Origin: Macquaria australasica
Lineage: Eukaryota > Chordata > Actinopteri > Centrarchiformes > Percichthyidae
Assembly: GCA_005408345.1 (NCBI GenBank)
Contig: SEMN01000161.1
Location: 744,001 to 808,000 of the forward strand
Length of the DNA stretch: 64,000 nt
Direction: 5' to 3'
The notes beneath the pieces are model-generated. The model was not told the DNA's origin. It was given only the letters and a program-made list of their open reading frames with translations, and ran no database searches. Numbering within the stretch: the first letter of the stretch is position 1; each line of letters begins with the position of its first letter. Made by a program: the position numbers and the translations under genes. Of the stretch, positions 1-14,499 are shown piece after piece.

Positions 1-3000
1 CTGCTGAAGAATCGACAAACTTTTCCAATAAAGGAAATCAACTGTACAAGGCTATTCACGTCAGGCTATTGGACTGCAAGTTTCATTAGACAGTTCTATA
101 TCCCACAAACCTGCAGAAAATCTGTTTGCCTGTGATTGACTCATCTGAAATGTCATGAAAAATTGTTGTGTGCAAACGAAACAAGTCTTTTTACTATTGG
201 TATATAATATAGTTAGTTATAATAATGTAATGTCATTTTGTTCTCTATACTAATATGGTGGTCAGTAAATGGCTGTACTTAGCGACATGCAGACATAAAA
301 TCACTTTTCTCTTGATAAAAAAAAAGTTGAAAAAAAGAATGACCCACTCCAATTACAGCAGTATGATGAAACATATCCCACGCACTTTGAAAAAGATGAG
401 CCTTCTTGTCACTGTTGAGTCATTACAGTGAAAATAGGTTTTACGAGTGGGAAATTACCATGGGAGAAAGCTCGCTGGAACCTCAATACCACATGACTGA
501 TGCACGCTGTTGACTCGCACCCCCTGGGCCAATCAGTGCAATTTCGAAAATGCTGGAGTGCTGCTGTGAGATGCGTCTTTTCCCAAAGTATCATCAAAAC
601 CCAATCAGCAGTGTGTGAAATATCGCACTAATCAGATTAGGCTGTTACTCAGTGGTTAGCTGTTTGTGGGGAAAACTCAGAAAAACAAGCAGGCTTTTTT
701 CCTACACGGCTTATTTTGCCCTAAAGTTGAATGAAGGAATGAATGAATGTGTTTGCACTCATTTGTGGATGCATGTGCAGTGATTATGTAAATTCACACC
801 TGTACCACCTTAAATAGGCATGTTAAGCAAAACAGATTTAGAGTAGTAGGAGGATAAAGTGGATGCGTGAAAAGAAAAGAAAGAGGAAAACGTGATAGAT
901 GGATCTAGATGAAGATAGACAGACAGGCAGATATATGTTCAACTTTCTATGGATATAATCAAGCAGACAGACAGACAAGAACTGCAGTCACGTCCAAAAG
1001 TAACATCATCAACCTGTTCAGTGTCAGTACGTTATTTACAACTGAAGAGAGAACAGGAGAGGAGAAGGAAGTGGGGGAAGAGGTGAAATAAGAGAGAGGG
1101 TGATGATGAGGAAAGGAGGTGTAGAAAAGAGACAGTGATGAAAGGACAAAAGGAAAATATAGGCGAGGCAGTAAATGCCATAAGGGGAGGGGGAGGTAAA
1201 AATAAGTGCAACAGAGAGGACATTAAAATTCTCCTCCATAACCCCCTGAATGTTTTGGTGTGTGTGTGTGTGTGTGTGTGTTAAGTGTGGGATTGTGTAT
1301 GTGCGCCCCAGTGGTGCTATTTGTGTTATCATTATTGCTATTAGTACCTGCCAGACACTGAACAAAATATAAAACACTTGTCTAATCTACATGTATCAGC
1401 TCTCTCCCCTCTTTTTTTATATTCCCTCTGCATAATGTGCCTCCTCTCCTCCCCAACATCTCTTCCTCTATCTCTTTTTTAATCTTTTTTCTCTCTTTAT
1501 GACCTTCATCTTTCAGTACTCACTATTCCTTTCTCTCCTTCCCATCTCTCTCGTTCCATCTCTCCCTCTCTGGCTCTTTTTTTTTTTCGCTCCTTGACAA
1601 GGGAACACAGGCATGTAAACGAGGATATTCGACAGATGGATTTCCTGCATGCGATTAAAGTCACATTAGCCAGACTCTACTGGGGAATTTGTGTTGTTCT
1701 TTTTAAATGAGCACATGAGCTTCATTTGAAAAATTTAGAAGCGCAGATGAAAAATGAAATGAGAAATGAATGAGAAAGGAACTCAGGGAATTTGGGAAGA
1801 TACTTCTCTCTGCTTCAAATGTATTATTTATTATAATTTATTTATTATTATGGATTTATTTGGAGACTAACATGGTAGCACTGTGGAGCTGTTTTTTGTT
1901 TCAAACGTGAATATATGATTATTTACTCTATGTATGTATATGCAAGAGCAGAAGTGATATTAACAGACAGTCGCAGTGTGATAACAGCATTTCCATAGTG
2001 TTTTATCATTTTACATTTAACAAAGCATTCTTCACACATTGAGATGAATGCTTTTTTTCCTTTGTCGTAGTTGTTCATTAAATTAAATATTTCTGCGGCA
2101 ATTTCAAGCTATGTGAAATCAATCTTTAATTGCTGTTTCAGCTTTGGGACTGTAAGGTTTGCCTTCGTTTGCATGTTGGCCATTTGTCAGATGATTCATG
2201 GCTTTGTGTGTGTTTATTTTGATTTATTTTGGGGAGGAAAACAGTTTGGCTGGGAGGCAGTGTGTTACTTTACGAGCAGAAAGTAAAATCAGTCAGTCGT
2301 ACTAAATGTCTGCATTGGTACAAAATGCCGAACGGAGCTTATATATCAGGTTTATAGCCAAACACTGATTGTTGTTTGTTAGCCTCTCATTGGTTTCTAT
2401 GTCATTTTGGAAATTAATGGGACTGAATGAAAAAGAGAAAGGAAGAAATAACATTTAAGCAATTAAAAGCGTCCAAGAAATGTTCATAATATATGCTATC
2501 ATGCTGGAATTGTCCTATAAATGACGGATTGGAGGTGTAGCAGAAGGTCACCTCTGCAGCCACATGTTACTGTTTGCCCATCAGTTCCCATCATGTTAAA
2601 CGGGTGGTGTGGTGGCAAGCCTGTCTCTCAGGCTATTCTCAGAAAGCTTTTTTTACCAATTTGACCTGGACACAGGGGCAGCCAAAATCCACACATGCAC
2701 CCATGCACACATTCGCCTACACACGTGTAAATACTTGGGTGTCAAAGTGGCCTACATGTTGGGGAATCAAGTAACACTTCCTCCCCTCCTCTGGGCTCCT
2801 CTGCTCCTCTCCTCTCCTCTTTCCATCCTATTTTTTCACTCCGTTTATTCCGCTAACTGTTTCCTGTCCGCACTTAAGCCGGATTTATACTCCGCGGGGT
2901 GTTGCAGACGCTTCGTGCAGAGCCCCCCGATGTGCATTTCCTTAAAAAAATGTTACCCCACACCCTGGGGGCTGAGATAACAAGTAGAGACCACCAGCTG

Positions 3001-3526
3001 TGGCCGGTCAACTTGGGCTGCTTGCATTTTCTCCCACATGTTTATGATGCCGGTAGAGATTGTTGAGAGTGAAGAAGCGAGATGAAGAAAGGCTCAGTAA
3101 TGTTCTTATATAAATTCATGCTTGACAAATGTATATTTTGTGATCTAGCAAATCCATTTCCAGTACAAGCCGTGATCACAGCTGAATAAAAGAATGTAAA
3201 CATGATTACTGTAGGTTGATTGTGTGTCTCAGTAATCTACAGGAGCTAGACAAATTTGTGTTTTGCCTTTCTCATCATGTCTCATCTACCCATGACAAAG
3301 AAAGAGAGAGTGTAAACAAGATAACTTCAGCTATATAATGAAAGCGTAACAGCTGGAAATTGTACAATACGGCTAGTGTTGTGTTGGTGCCACAACGGGC
3401 AATGGGTTAATTAACAAGAAATTTAATTCCTTCCTACATCGGAGGCATCTACTATGGCACAACTGAAACACCTTGACAGAGAATCTGAAATCCTGCTGTA
3501 CTTAGCACAGGAGTGTGTGTGCTAAT

Positions 3527-3565
<39 letters not shown>

Positions 3566-6500
3566 AACTTGCATATGTGTGCACATTTTTGTCAGATTTG
3601 CCCACTTGGGCCCATTTTTCACAGTATTTCATCATTCTTGTGCCATGCCTACTTGGCTCGACTAATAGTTTTTAATCAATGTGGCTAGAATTCTGTCCAA
3701 TTTGCCACCAAATTGAATGCCACCTGCACACAAAAGGACGTCTATCCATGTGTGAAGGCAGGTGTGTGTGTGTGTGTGTGGTATGAGTGTTTGAATGTGG
3801 GTGTGTGGCCCCTGAATGAGTGACATCACAGCTGTAAACACACAGCCCCAATCATTCACCTTCAGCTCTACCCTTTACTCGCACACTCTCACGCACGCAC
3901 AGTCACACACACATTAACATTTGGCAGTTGGCTGTTGTTTGATTCAAGCCTTGTTTAAGATCTTTCAGTGTCAAGAGTATTTGGCAAAACAAACCACATT
4001 ATACAATAGAGAGGAAAAAGAAATAATAAGCCATAATAACTGAGTGCATACCTGCTGTTGTATGCTCATGTGTTTGCATGTCTATGTGTGCCTGTGTAGG
4101 TGTGTTTCTCTGTGCAGGTTGCTAACAAAGGCAGAGAGAGGCAGCCAAGCTTTCCTAAATCAATTTTTAATGGCTTTCTTACATGGGAGAGTGGGAGAGA
4201 TGTGTGGCAACACATAAACACACACAGCTTGACAAATAGAGCCACATATGTGTTGACAAGCACGCAGTGCAAAAATATGTGCAGATATATAATTACACGT
4301 TCATGTAGGTATGCACACAATGTACTTAAACACACACATGTTGTAAGAGTGTGCACGTGTCCAAAAACACACATGTTTTGTCCAAGCAATCACATACATG
4401 TAAGCTTGAACACATGCCGCATGTGTCACATGCCAGGCACATACTGGTATGAAATAAAATGATGATTTAGCTTTTGTTGCTTTCTTTTGTTTGTTTGCTT
4501 TTGAATAAATCTAAAATGAATCGTATACTTATACATTTTTGCACTACTGAGACCAAGTCAAGGTCAAATTAAATAAGTTTTAGTTCGAGACAAAACTCAT
4601 CTAGATTGGTGTCTGTCAGCTCTGGATAAACAAGATGGACAACATGCTAAAGTGATCAGTTCTGCCTTCAGTGGGAATAGGATTTGGCAACTGACAGCTA
4701 ATTTTGTCATTTAGATGTTGCAGTATTTTAATTGTATACCATGTTATCATGCATATTTTAAATTATTTTTTTAAAATGTATTGTTTGTTAGTATTATTAC
4801 TATAGTTTACCAAAATGCAAATGTACATATTCAGCTTTCTAGTCTAGTAGCACACTCTAGATTAACTTATAGTGAGTGCTACAGCAAAATACACTTTTTT
4901 TAAATACCAGCCCAACAATAATCCAGTACTTGGGAGTAAATAGGATATGTGTGTGATTTTAAGATTTGTTATTTGTCCAAGCGCATATTGAAAACATGTT
5001 GTTTTCTCCTGGTTTATGTTAGAATGCATGTATTACTTAGAGGACATTCAGACAATTCTCTTTAATTGGTAGCTAATGTAGAGAGACACAAGAGCCTTGA
5101 GGACACTAGGGTGGAGTGCCTCACACCCACTGCATTATCGTATAATCACAATCAAGCTCTTGCAAGTTAATCACTTAATATATCTCACCTTTTATAAACA
5201 AGGTGTTTTACAGCAGGTAAAAAAGCAGCAGCACACAACACAGTGGGCCTCAGACTGAGAATCAACGGGACACCATGTAATAGAACCTATCAGGGGTTTC
5301 AAATGGGTCAATATTACATAAGATACTATGAAGGTCAAAGAACCATGCAAGTAAGACAAGAAGAAGTAAGACAAGACTGAAGGCAGCCAAATAAAACCCT
5401 GCTGTCCTATAACTGCTGTGTATTTGGACATTAGATTTATAACAAATGACTGTAGTAGCTTTACATCAAACCCATAAGGAAAAAGTGGCAAATGATATTG
5501 CAAAATATATGGATGTAAAACATTTCATGAGCATCATGCAGATTGAAAGCTTTTTGAGATTACCAAGATTTTAACTTTTAGGCCTAATATATGGAAGGAT
5601 TGGCTGTATAAAGATATTATTTTTATGTTCATACATGTATGAAAGCAGGAAGCTTTTTTTTTTTTTTTGGCATTTTCGCTGGGTGAGCAGCTTTCACTGG
5701 AATACATAAATTGTCATGTTTGAATACCTTGTGCAATTTTAATACATCTATGGGTGGTACATTTGGTGTATTTGCATTAGCCATGCTAACCTTAGCTAGG
5801 CTAGATCTCAACAGGTTATGCGTCAAGAGGTTTGGTACAAGCAGAGAAAGAGTTACCATAAGACTTAAGTTCCTTTTTAAAATCAAGTGGCTTCTTGTGG
5901 CAGGAAAAACAATAGCAACGCCCTATACTGTTCCCTAATATCATGTTTACACCAAACCATTTACTGTTTATGCCGTGCTTACTTTCGTGCTTAGCTGTAA
6001 AATATAAATAACTACAAAATCAAGGAATACTCTGGTCAAACAGAACCTTTACTTGTGTATGAATACACCACTGATGCTCTCACCTTCTCCCACTACCCAC
6101 CTCTGCAAGCTTTACCCCAAAACCACAGCCCCAAAATTCCAGTGAATGTTCATGTTGTGTGTATCCAGGAAACAGCTTAAGGGCTGACATTTTCCAGCAT
6201 CCACCTCCTCACAGCATGCACCTTTGGCCCCATCAAAAATGCCCATTTGTTTGTGGAAAAAAAAAGAGGCAAGTCTGTCTCTGTCTGCAGTCTACTTTGT
6301 GTGACATAGTACATCTTCAATTCCAGTCGTAAAATGAGATCAGGAGCAGTTACGTTGAAATGAAGTGTGAGTGTGTGTGTGTGCGAGAGTGAGCTGAAGA
6401 GAACTAACCACACAAACAGACTTACCTTTTGACCAAATATCTCAGACAGAACCAGCCTTATAGCTTTCTGCCATCAGCATATCCCCCCAAAAATGTCCCA

Positions 6501-6700
6501 AAAATTAAAATAAAAAAACAAAAATCTCTCAGAGGACAAAACATAGAAGAAAAACTGCTTCAGTCAAAGAAATCCATACATTCAAGATCCTGGTCAAATG
6601 AATAATGTGAGAATAATCCTTCTTTCTGTACAGAGACAATCCCCCCAGCTTCCCCTTCAACCCACCAATGAATTGTGAAAAAGGAGGTGTGATTGTGTAG
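1..6700. other. Gene-free stretch, probably intronic
   Basis: No exon with a recognisable protein match and paired splice sites is visible on either strand. The sequence is AT-rich with short GT/CA tracts (about 1258-1280, 3529-3562, 3762-3780) and many CACA-type words around 4080-4440. Open frames here are short and of low complexity. It is probably part of a large intron upstream of the first alpha2delta exon seen in the window, but intergenic sequence cannot be excluded. Confidence 0.55.
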
Positions 6701-6935
6701 AGAAAAAAAAAAATGAGGTGATTGTAGAAAAAAAAAGAGGTGAAGAGAGGCTTAGAGACACAAGAGGAGGGAAGAGAGGATAAGGTCCGTGGAGGGAGAG
6801 GGATGGAGATAGTTAATCCTTTTCTTCCGATCTATTCCCTATATGAATGATACGTCCAGCGCCGTCCTGTTCGCTGGCTTGTGCACTGCCGTGTGTCTGA
6901 GAGGCGTGAGTGTGTGTGAAGAAGAGAGAGCCGGA

Positions 6936-6967
<32 letters not shown>

Positions 6968-7411
6968 AAGAGAGACAACGGCGTTAGGTTGCTGGCGTCA
7001 TGCGCTAGCCCTTCTGTGCGTCGCTATGTTTGTGATTCCTGCACTCAGCACGCGTCGGAGGGTGTGTGTGTTTGTGTTTATCCACACATGCACACTTGAG
7101 GGCTGTCTTTTCGGTGTGTCTGTGTGTGTGCCCGTGTGTGTGTGTGTTTGTGCCCCCACCTCCCCTTCTCTTCTTCCTTATGTGTGTGCAGTCGTGCATG
7201 TGGCAGGAGAATATGTGTGTGTGTGTGTGTGTGTGTCTTGTCAAATATAGTAACATTAGTGTATGCTGCCTCTGTCTGCCTGCAGCTCTCCCACTGTGAC
7301 AGAGAGAGGATGAGGGAGGTGGAATACAGAGAGAGTGATAATAATACGAGAGTGAAAGCCGAGAGAGATAGATAGAAAAAGAGGGAGTGGGAGGGAGGGG
7401 AGGGCATGGAG

Positions 7412-7444
<33 letters not shown>

Positions 7445-7446
7445 GT

Positions 7447-7482
<36 letters not shown>

Positions 7483-7620
7483 TTGGCTGAAAAAAGATAA
7501 AGGTAGGAGGGAGGCAGAGGACAGAGAAGGATGGAGGGAGATGGAAGGGGGAGAGACAGAAAGAGAGATGCGAGAAAGAAAACTAGCAGTGGAGGGAGGG
7601 AGAGAGGGAGGGATCAGCTG
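6690..7620. repeat. GA-rich and GT-rich low-complexity block with (AG)n runs
   Basis: A purine-rich stretch alternates with GT microsatellites (6936-6953, 7214-7235). Near-perfect AG runs lie at about 7417-7444 and 7450-7477. Apparent reading frames rich in R/E or C/V are translations of these simple repeats and do not encode a recognisable protein. A few CpG-containing words occur near 6850-6915 and 7000-7060. I see no splice-site-bounded exon. Confidence 0.8.
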
Positions 7621-8762
7621 ATTTCAGTGAAGATGAGAATCTCCCTCTGCCACATGGGCTTTTCTCCTTCCTCGTTTTTTTTTTCTCCTCACGTCTCCCT
7701 CGCTCGCCTTTCATTTTCATTCTATTCCCTGTGGCAGCTCCCGTAACGGCTGGCTTTGTGTGTGTGTTTGTGTGTGTGTGTATGTAGAGTATGTTTGTGC
7801 ATATGGCTTTATGTGCATACATGTATTAGAGTGTCTATACTTGTATTACTCATATTGTGGGGACAAAATTTGGGGATAACAATCTGGTCCTCGAAAGGTA
7901 AAACAAGACATTTTATGGTAAATGTTGGTATGATGGGTTAAAGTCAATGCAATGTCATCCATGTTAGTGTGTGGTTTGTGTGTGCTCATTTGTGGAAGTC
8001 ATCGTAAGAAAGCAAAAAATGTTTCCTTTGGAAGACACCAGTGATAATTCTTGACAGACAGAAAGAGGGAGGGTGGGGTAGTAAAGGGGTGTGGAGGGGG
8101 GATGTGAACTGGTGGGGGGACTGTGTGTTTGTTTGCACACAGCATATAATTACTTGGCTGCTTCCTTACATGGACTGAATCATAGTTGACACACACACAC
8201 ATTGTGCTGTTAATGAGCATGTGAATAATTTGGCTCTACAGTGCAGCATTTCACTGCATATAAGAGTGTGTGAATGTGAAAAATTCAGGTAGCAGTTTCT
8301 CATTTTTACCTGCTGCTGACCATCTCTTTCACAGGTTAAAATGACCAACGTCGTGGGGGGGGCCTCATATCAGCTGTCGCTAATTAACATTAATTCCATG
8401 AGTAACTTCAGGCCAAAATTAAACTTCTGGCTAAAGCGCTCTCTGCAGATGGTGTCTGAGTATAGCACTATAGAGTTCAGAATCTCTAACTGGTCAAATT
8501 GTAATTAATCAGGACAAATAAATAAACAATGAACCAGCATAAGACAGGTAATATCATGCGTTCATATATTAAACAGTACTTACCAAGATAACTGTAACAA
8601 TATCATCATAATATGGATTTCTGGCCATGTCATCCAGCCCTTCTATTTACTAGTCAGGAGCACCTACTTGTACACCTTCCTGAGTTTGCACACATCACTG
8701 TCTGTCACCAGCTCCACGGCTTTGCACAGGCCAATTAAAACACTAGACTGGTCAGCTGCCCA

Positions 8763-8815
<53 letters not shown>
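8763..8815. repeat. (AC)n microsatellite
   Basis: An almost uninterrupted AC dinucleotide run of about 50 nt, with one imperfect unit near its 5' end. It creates spurious His/Thr and Cys/Val reading frames on the two strands. Confidence 0.95.
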
Positions 8816-8817
<2 letters not shown>

Positions 8818-9110
8818 TACAGCCTGAACATGAGTCCTCTGGTTTCCTCTCCAAATGTGGGTGCTGTGCTGGCTTCATTGGTCTTGAATGTACTTCCTGG
8901 CAAACAGAGATCTGTTTTAGCTGCCAGTAGCTGCTGCCAGTGCTGGCTATAGAGGACACACACTTCAGTGGTAGTTACGAAAGATGATTGGCTAGAATGA
9001 CTGGAATAGCAGTGAAGGTGCAATATGCCATTCCACTTAGAAGTTTTATTTTGTTGAAGGACGTTTTGTAGTTGAAATAACATGCGCTTTTATAACAGCA
9101 ATGATAATGG

Positions 9111-9112
<2 letters not shown>

Positions 9113-9152
<40 letters not shown>

Positions 9153-9157
9153 GTGTT
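9113..9157. repeat. (GT)n microsatellite
   Basis: A GT dinucleotide run of about 45 nt with one GC interruption near its 3' end. Confidence 0.95.
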
Positions 9158-11064
9158 ATCCCAAAGGGGTAATTAGTCCTCTAATTAGTCCTGGCCCCTC
9201 CGCTTAAGTGTGCAGGGGTCACTGACCAGGGTGAGACACAGTGACGCAACCTTTCAGCTGCTGGGAATTTAGTGCCAGGCTCAAGGACACTTTGTATCAA
9301 ATATAGAAAAAATGCTTAAAGGCCTACACTGTTGAAAACAGCCAAAACTGATTCATTTTACTGTTCACTTCAAGTTTTGTTGTGCTGTATGTGATTGTTG
9401 TGAATGAATGATATGTATTCTTATGTAACTATGTGATACCTGTCTTACACTGCCATTTTGGCCAGCTCTCTCTTGTAAAGACGATTAAATATTATATAAA
9501 TAAAAAGGTTAAAGGTTAAATAAAAAATGAACATGTTTCAGCACCAGCCATTCTCAACGCCATTCACAAATCCAGGGACACACAGTTGTTTAAGAGCAGG
9601 TGATTAAGTTGTGTCTGTTTGCCTCCACATCTGACATCTGACAAGCAATCTTCAAACACTTCTCTTACTTACACTTGTGCACCATGCTTGGGCACTCTAC
9701 ACGTGGTCAGCAGGAGAATTTCTTTACATCCGAATGAGCCATTGCCTTCCTATGGCGGGAGTGGAGACGGCAAACCCAGTGGCAGCACTTGGATTTTATG
9801 TCCCGTCGCTGCACTCAAAATTTGATCCGTTTCAACTTTGACTTTGACCTTTGAGTGTGCAGCAGATGTAATGACAGCTGTCTGTGATGTAACCCGAAAG
9901 CAATCCATGATGGATGAAAAGGGCAAAAAGGGTTTCTTGCACCCATGCCCCAAGTTCTTACTCTTACTTTTTTTTTTCCAAAAAAGGATATTTGCCACTG
10001 CCACTAACAACTTTTGCTAAACTTGCCCCACTTTGCCTCTGCTCTCCCCCATGTGCCCCTTGCGGTGAGCACAGTTAATACCTCTGATCATGGGTAGAGA
10101 GCCTTATGCGTTTGGGAAAATGATGAATCTGGAATCACATTGGTAGTCTAACCAAAAATGCTCAATTATATACAGCACAAGATGTTAAAAATGATGTACT
10201 CAATGGCTGAAAAGCTGTTTATAAAAGTTTGTTTAATTCTATAAACAACAGTGTATCGACTGTGACTGCCCCAATCTCCTTAGGCAGCTCCTCTGAGACT
10301 TTGTTCACTGATTGAGAGGGAAGAGGTTTTTAACACCAGATAAGAACGCGAGGTGAGCTTGATTTATTTGGTCCTCCAAGGGGATGTGTCCACTTTTTCA
10401 GGCTGTTTGTGTCTGGCAAAGAGGCCCTCTGGCTTGAGGATCCATTGTTAGTGCCAGCACCTCCTGCCAAGGCGACTTTTATGGCCGGTTCTGTTCCATC
10501 AATGATGCACGAAATACGTGTTATGAAAAATTATTACTGGCAGTGGTTTGGAGCAAGAAAGTGTATTTTTTAATCTTTCTGTCTGGCTATTATAGTCTTA
10601 CCCAGCATTTCTCTATCAGATGTATTCATTCCCTAGCTACTGGAATATTGGTTTATTTATTATCTACGAGGCATGATTCCCTGCACTCCTTGCTGTTCAT
10701 TACCTCTAATATTGATGATATATGAATTTAAACCCTTCTGTTGCATTCATTATAAATTGCTGTGGGAACTATATGGATGCGTATTGTCTCTCCCCTTTCT
10801 GCAGCATCCCTCTTCCTTCTCTCTTTCTCCTCTACCAATTCTGTGTCTTCCCTATCTCTCTCTCTCTCTCACTCTATCTTTTAACACCCCCACCCCCTCC
10901 CTCGCACTGTAATTTACTGTGCTATTCGGTGAGTGTCAGTGAAGATGAATTGGCTCTAGTCTTTGTATTAACACCTGGTCTGGCCAGGCACGTTTAGCGC
11001 TACAACCACTAGTTCCTGCACAGAGCGAGTGACTTCGAGGCACTATCCATCTTACCACACACAA

Positions 11065-11101
<37 letters not shown>

Positions 11102-12799
11102 GACAGAGAGATTGTACATGTCTATGGTTCCATCCCAGGAGTCAGTGGTGTCCCTGTTCCCATATATCAGCGTTTTCTATCATCCGTGAATCAGCCTCAT
11201 ATTGACCAGACAGTTTTATGGCCCTCTGGTCAATATGGTCAATGAGGATTGCACCATTAGAAATCAATCATGTTTTAATTCATACCTTGAAACACATTTT
11301 TCCAGACAGGCTTTTATTGAATAGCCCATTGTGTTCCCATTGCCTTGTTATTTTATAATATGTGTCTGGTATTCTTGTTTTCCTCCTTAGCTTTAAAGCG
11401 CTTTTAAACTATTTTGTAAAGCGTAAAAAAAGTGGCAATAAAATTGGACTTGATTGACAGAATACTTTCTGGACCAGCACCATAAATCATTGCACTGAAG
11501 CAAGACAGTAGCATGCACTGTATTTTCCAAGTGATTTAAATTGACTGATTTAAAGAGCCAATGAAATGGACTCTTGAACTTCCAGGAAAAGTGCTGCTTC
11601 CTGGAAAAAGGTACATATTCAGTACTCATGCTGCACTTGTCACAAATCAAATAAAAATGTATAGTCTCTAAGCTCATGTCATGATAACCAGGGTTGTTTT
11701 TTCAGATTTTGGACAGCTTCCTACAGAGCCACAGAAGACATTACACAACTGTTTTGACTGGCTGAGTAGAACCCCTCATGACAAGTAAACCGAACCTGAT
11801 GTGTAAAATCGCTGGCATACTCCTTAAGATGGCTGCTTTAGACAGTGAGGATATTTGAACTGCCACAACAGTGTGATCAGCAGCCACTCATGGAGATCAG
11901 TTATACAAAATATCCAAGGTTACACCTTATTTACAGCCTTATTTTGGGCCCCTAAGTCACATTTTAACTGTATTTATATGCAATACTTACTGAATATAAT
12001 CAACTATTTACCTGCATTATAAAATTAATCACACAAACACTGATATAATGATTAATGCACTTATAGCATTTGTGTCTCAAAAGTAAACAGTGTTATATAC
12101 ATTATTAATAAAAACTGTTTAATTATTTTGTTAAATGTTGAATTATTTTCTGAAAGTAAAAATGACCTTTTATTAGTGACTATAGTATGCCTCTTTTTTG
12201 AAACACCATATTTCCTGAGTGCTGCTTCATATCTATAAGCAAACACTTACAGCAAAGTTGCTTCCCCTCCAGTAGCACTGGTGCTTATGTAAATCAGAAT
12301 GCTAAAATCATAGCTAGTAGCCTAGGTGGCCCCATATAGCCTGAACTTGGCTTGTGATGCATACCTGCCAACATACAGTCATGAAATTGCTCATCAAAAT
12401 CATTATTTGTGACACCAAAAACATTGGTTGGCAGTTGCCTTACATCCTACTTTTTTGGAAAATGTGGCTGAAAGTGAACGTAGTGTCTCACCCTCAATAA
12501 AAACAGTAGTTAACATGTGAGGACTACCATAAATGGGCCCATCTGGGGTCCTGACCTATAATGGTTTAAGAAACTCAATGTGTGCAGCCACCCTTGTCTG
12601 TTGTATTTCCCTGTAACACGCTATCTGTCACTGCAGGATAAACTTAAGTGGTAAAGTCGACGGATTATGAAGTATTTTAGGTGCACACACTCCCTCTCAC
12701 ACACACACACACTCACACAAAGTTTATCCCCTTGGAGAGTCTCATTAATTTGGCCAAGTTGATTTGTTCTGAAAGGCTCTAAATTCATCACAGCCAGAC

Positions 12800-13190
12800 A
12801 GATGGTAGAGAGGGATTTCCTAGAGGAGAGGAAGAGGGAGAGAGAGAGAGAGAGAAAGTGGCGTGAGGCAGACAGACAGGAGACGAGAGGGAGGGAGGGA
12901 ACACAAGAGGAAAGTGGAAGGGAGAGAAGGGGTGAAAGAAAGAGAGAACGAGAGAACAACAGAGGTACGGGGAGTGAAATGAAACACAGAGGAAGCGAGA
13001 CGAGCAAAAAGAGAGCAAAAGAAGAATGGAGTGAAAAAGAGAGAGGGATAGTTGAGGGATAAATAGGGGAGAGGTGAGCGAGCACCATCTGTCTTCTTAG
13101 AGAGAGACAGAAACAGATGAGTAGATAGAGGGCAGAGGGAAGATGAGGGAGGAAACGTGGGAGTAAAAGAATGCGATGGAAAAGGGAGGA
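12800..13190. repeat. Long purine (GA) tract
   Basis: About 390 nt of strongly purine-biased + strand, containing (GA)n at 12836-12855 and many GGGA and GAGA words. Opposite-strand frames rich in S/L/P are translations of this tract. Long purine-pyrimidine asymmetry of this kind can form triplex structures in vitro, but no function is indicated here. Confidence 0.8.
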
Positions 13191-13321
13191 GAGAGGTGAA
13201 GATGGGTATATATATATATGTATATATATTTCTCTACGTTTCCATGTTTTTTCTTTTCTCTACCTTGCTTTCTTTTTGAGAGTTAGATCAATAACAATGT
13301 CATGTATGTGCATTAAATACA

Positions 13322-13632
13322 GAGCTGTAGACAGGATGTGCTTAGCCTAGCTTAGCACAAAGACTGTAGGCAGGGGGGAAATAGCAATCCTGGCTTTGTC
13401 CAAAGTGAAAAAATAACACGTAACACCTCTCAAGCTCCTTAAAGCTGCACTAATCAATATTTAGATACTAACAATGGAAAAAATAACTGACTGCGAAATG
13501 ACAATGCACATCATCACACAAGTTCACATTTGGTGCCATCATGCTTGTACACAAATCACAACCAAAACATGTATTTGGCAGCCCGCATCATAGCTGGAGA
13601 TACTGCACAAAATGTTGAACTGTTCCTTTAAA
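13322..13632 (-). mobile_element. Teleost TIR-element relic with a second element inside
   Basis: The block 13322-13436 carries GCTTAGC/CTAGCTTAGCA words, a 'GACTGTAGGCAGG' word and 'GGCTTTGTCCAAAG'. These match, in reverse orientation, the interior of the complete element at 30800-31105. The right border near 13610-13632 reads AAAATGTTGAACTGTTCCTTTAAA-like, matching the same family's terminus. Between them, from about 13439, lies unrelated sequence starting TTAAAGCTGCACTAATCAAT, which I take to be another inserted element. The left terminus is missing. Family identity rests on similarity within the window and recall of common fish repeats. Confidence 0.55.
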
Positions 13633-13639
13633 ATTCAAA

Positions 13640-14480
13640 TACTTACTGAATTATAAGATACTGTTCTGCCATAATAAAATTGGATTAGTGAGGTAATGAG
13701 AGAGGGTTGATCACACACAAAAAGACACACACACACACACACACACAGTACCATGTTGATCTCCTTTCACATTATAAAAGATTGAGTAGGTAATGGAATT
13801 TCACACCAAATTAGTGCCTCAAAATGTCGCCACTTGAATTCTTTTTTGATCTGTGACGAAATAGCCCTGTTATGAGCACAAACTACCATGTAAACATTCA
13901 CAACAGAAGAAAGAGCATAGCATTTTGCATTCACTCTTTCTTCCTCTATCACACACACACACACACACACACAGGAACATGTTTCTCCCTGTCTGTCCAC
14001 TATGAATGATTTAGTGAGCGTGCCTCCAACAGGCCTGCTCAAGAAGGCTGCAAAACTAGGTTAACTTAAGGTAGGCTCTGCTGACTGAGAAGGTCTACAC
14101 ACACACACATACTCAGTGTCAACACCATTTATTTCCATTTTAAAGAAACAGGCTACCCATTTAACACTCTGTCACTTCTGTTCTGACAGCTAAGCGGGGG
14201 TGACAGAATCCGCTGTCCATCTTTTAGCTGTGTCACATGGGTTTCACAATAAAAGAAACCCATTAACACAGCTCTGTAACTATATGATTTAATTTCTCTT
14301 TTTTATTTTAATAATTTAGTGTTTGGTACTTGCTCCACAGGGAACACGGTACCTGCTTGTCAGATTATTTAGCAAAAACTTTGCAGCCTTATTCAGGTTG
14401 TGTGTGTCTGAGTCACTGCCCGTCCTGTGTGTATAATTCAAAGTTAGTTAGTCCCAGCCGACACGTGCCACCATTTCCAT
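13640..14480. other. Non-coding stretch with AC microsatellites and a small hairpin
   Basis: AC runs lie at about 13725-13746 and 13951-13973. Around 14240-14263 an inverted word (GGGTTT ... AAACCC) could form a short hairpin. No exon is recognised. Confidence 0.55.
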
Positions 14481-14499
14481 TCTTTTAATTGAAAAATAT

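Larger units (their letters stand above)
7750..12790. other. Gene-free stretch with microsatellites and repeat relics
   Basis: No coding exon is recognised. Simple repeats include (AC)n at 8763-8815, (GT)n at 9113-9157 and (AC)n at 11063-11098, and a pyrimidine-rich tract lies at 10780-10910. The segment 9690-9910, with a CpG-bearing stretch and a tandem CTTTGAC word, looks like a worn interspersed element, but I cannot assign it to a family. Confidence 0.6.

Noticed and set aside
6843..7822. Several overlapping frames rich in Cys/Val, His/Thr or Arg/Glu
   Set aside because: They are translations of GT, AC and AG microsatellites with no splice-bounded homologous protein.
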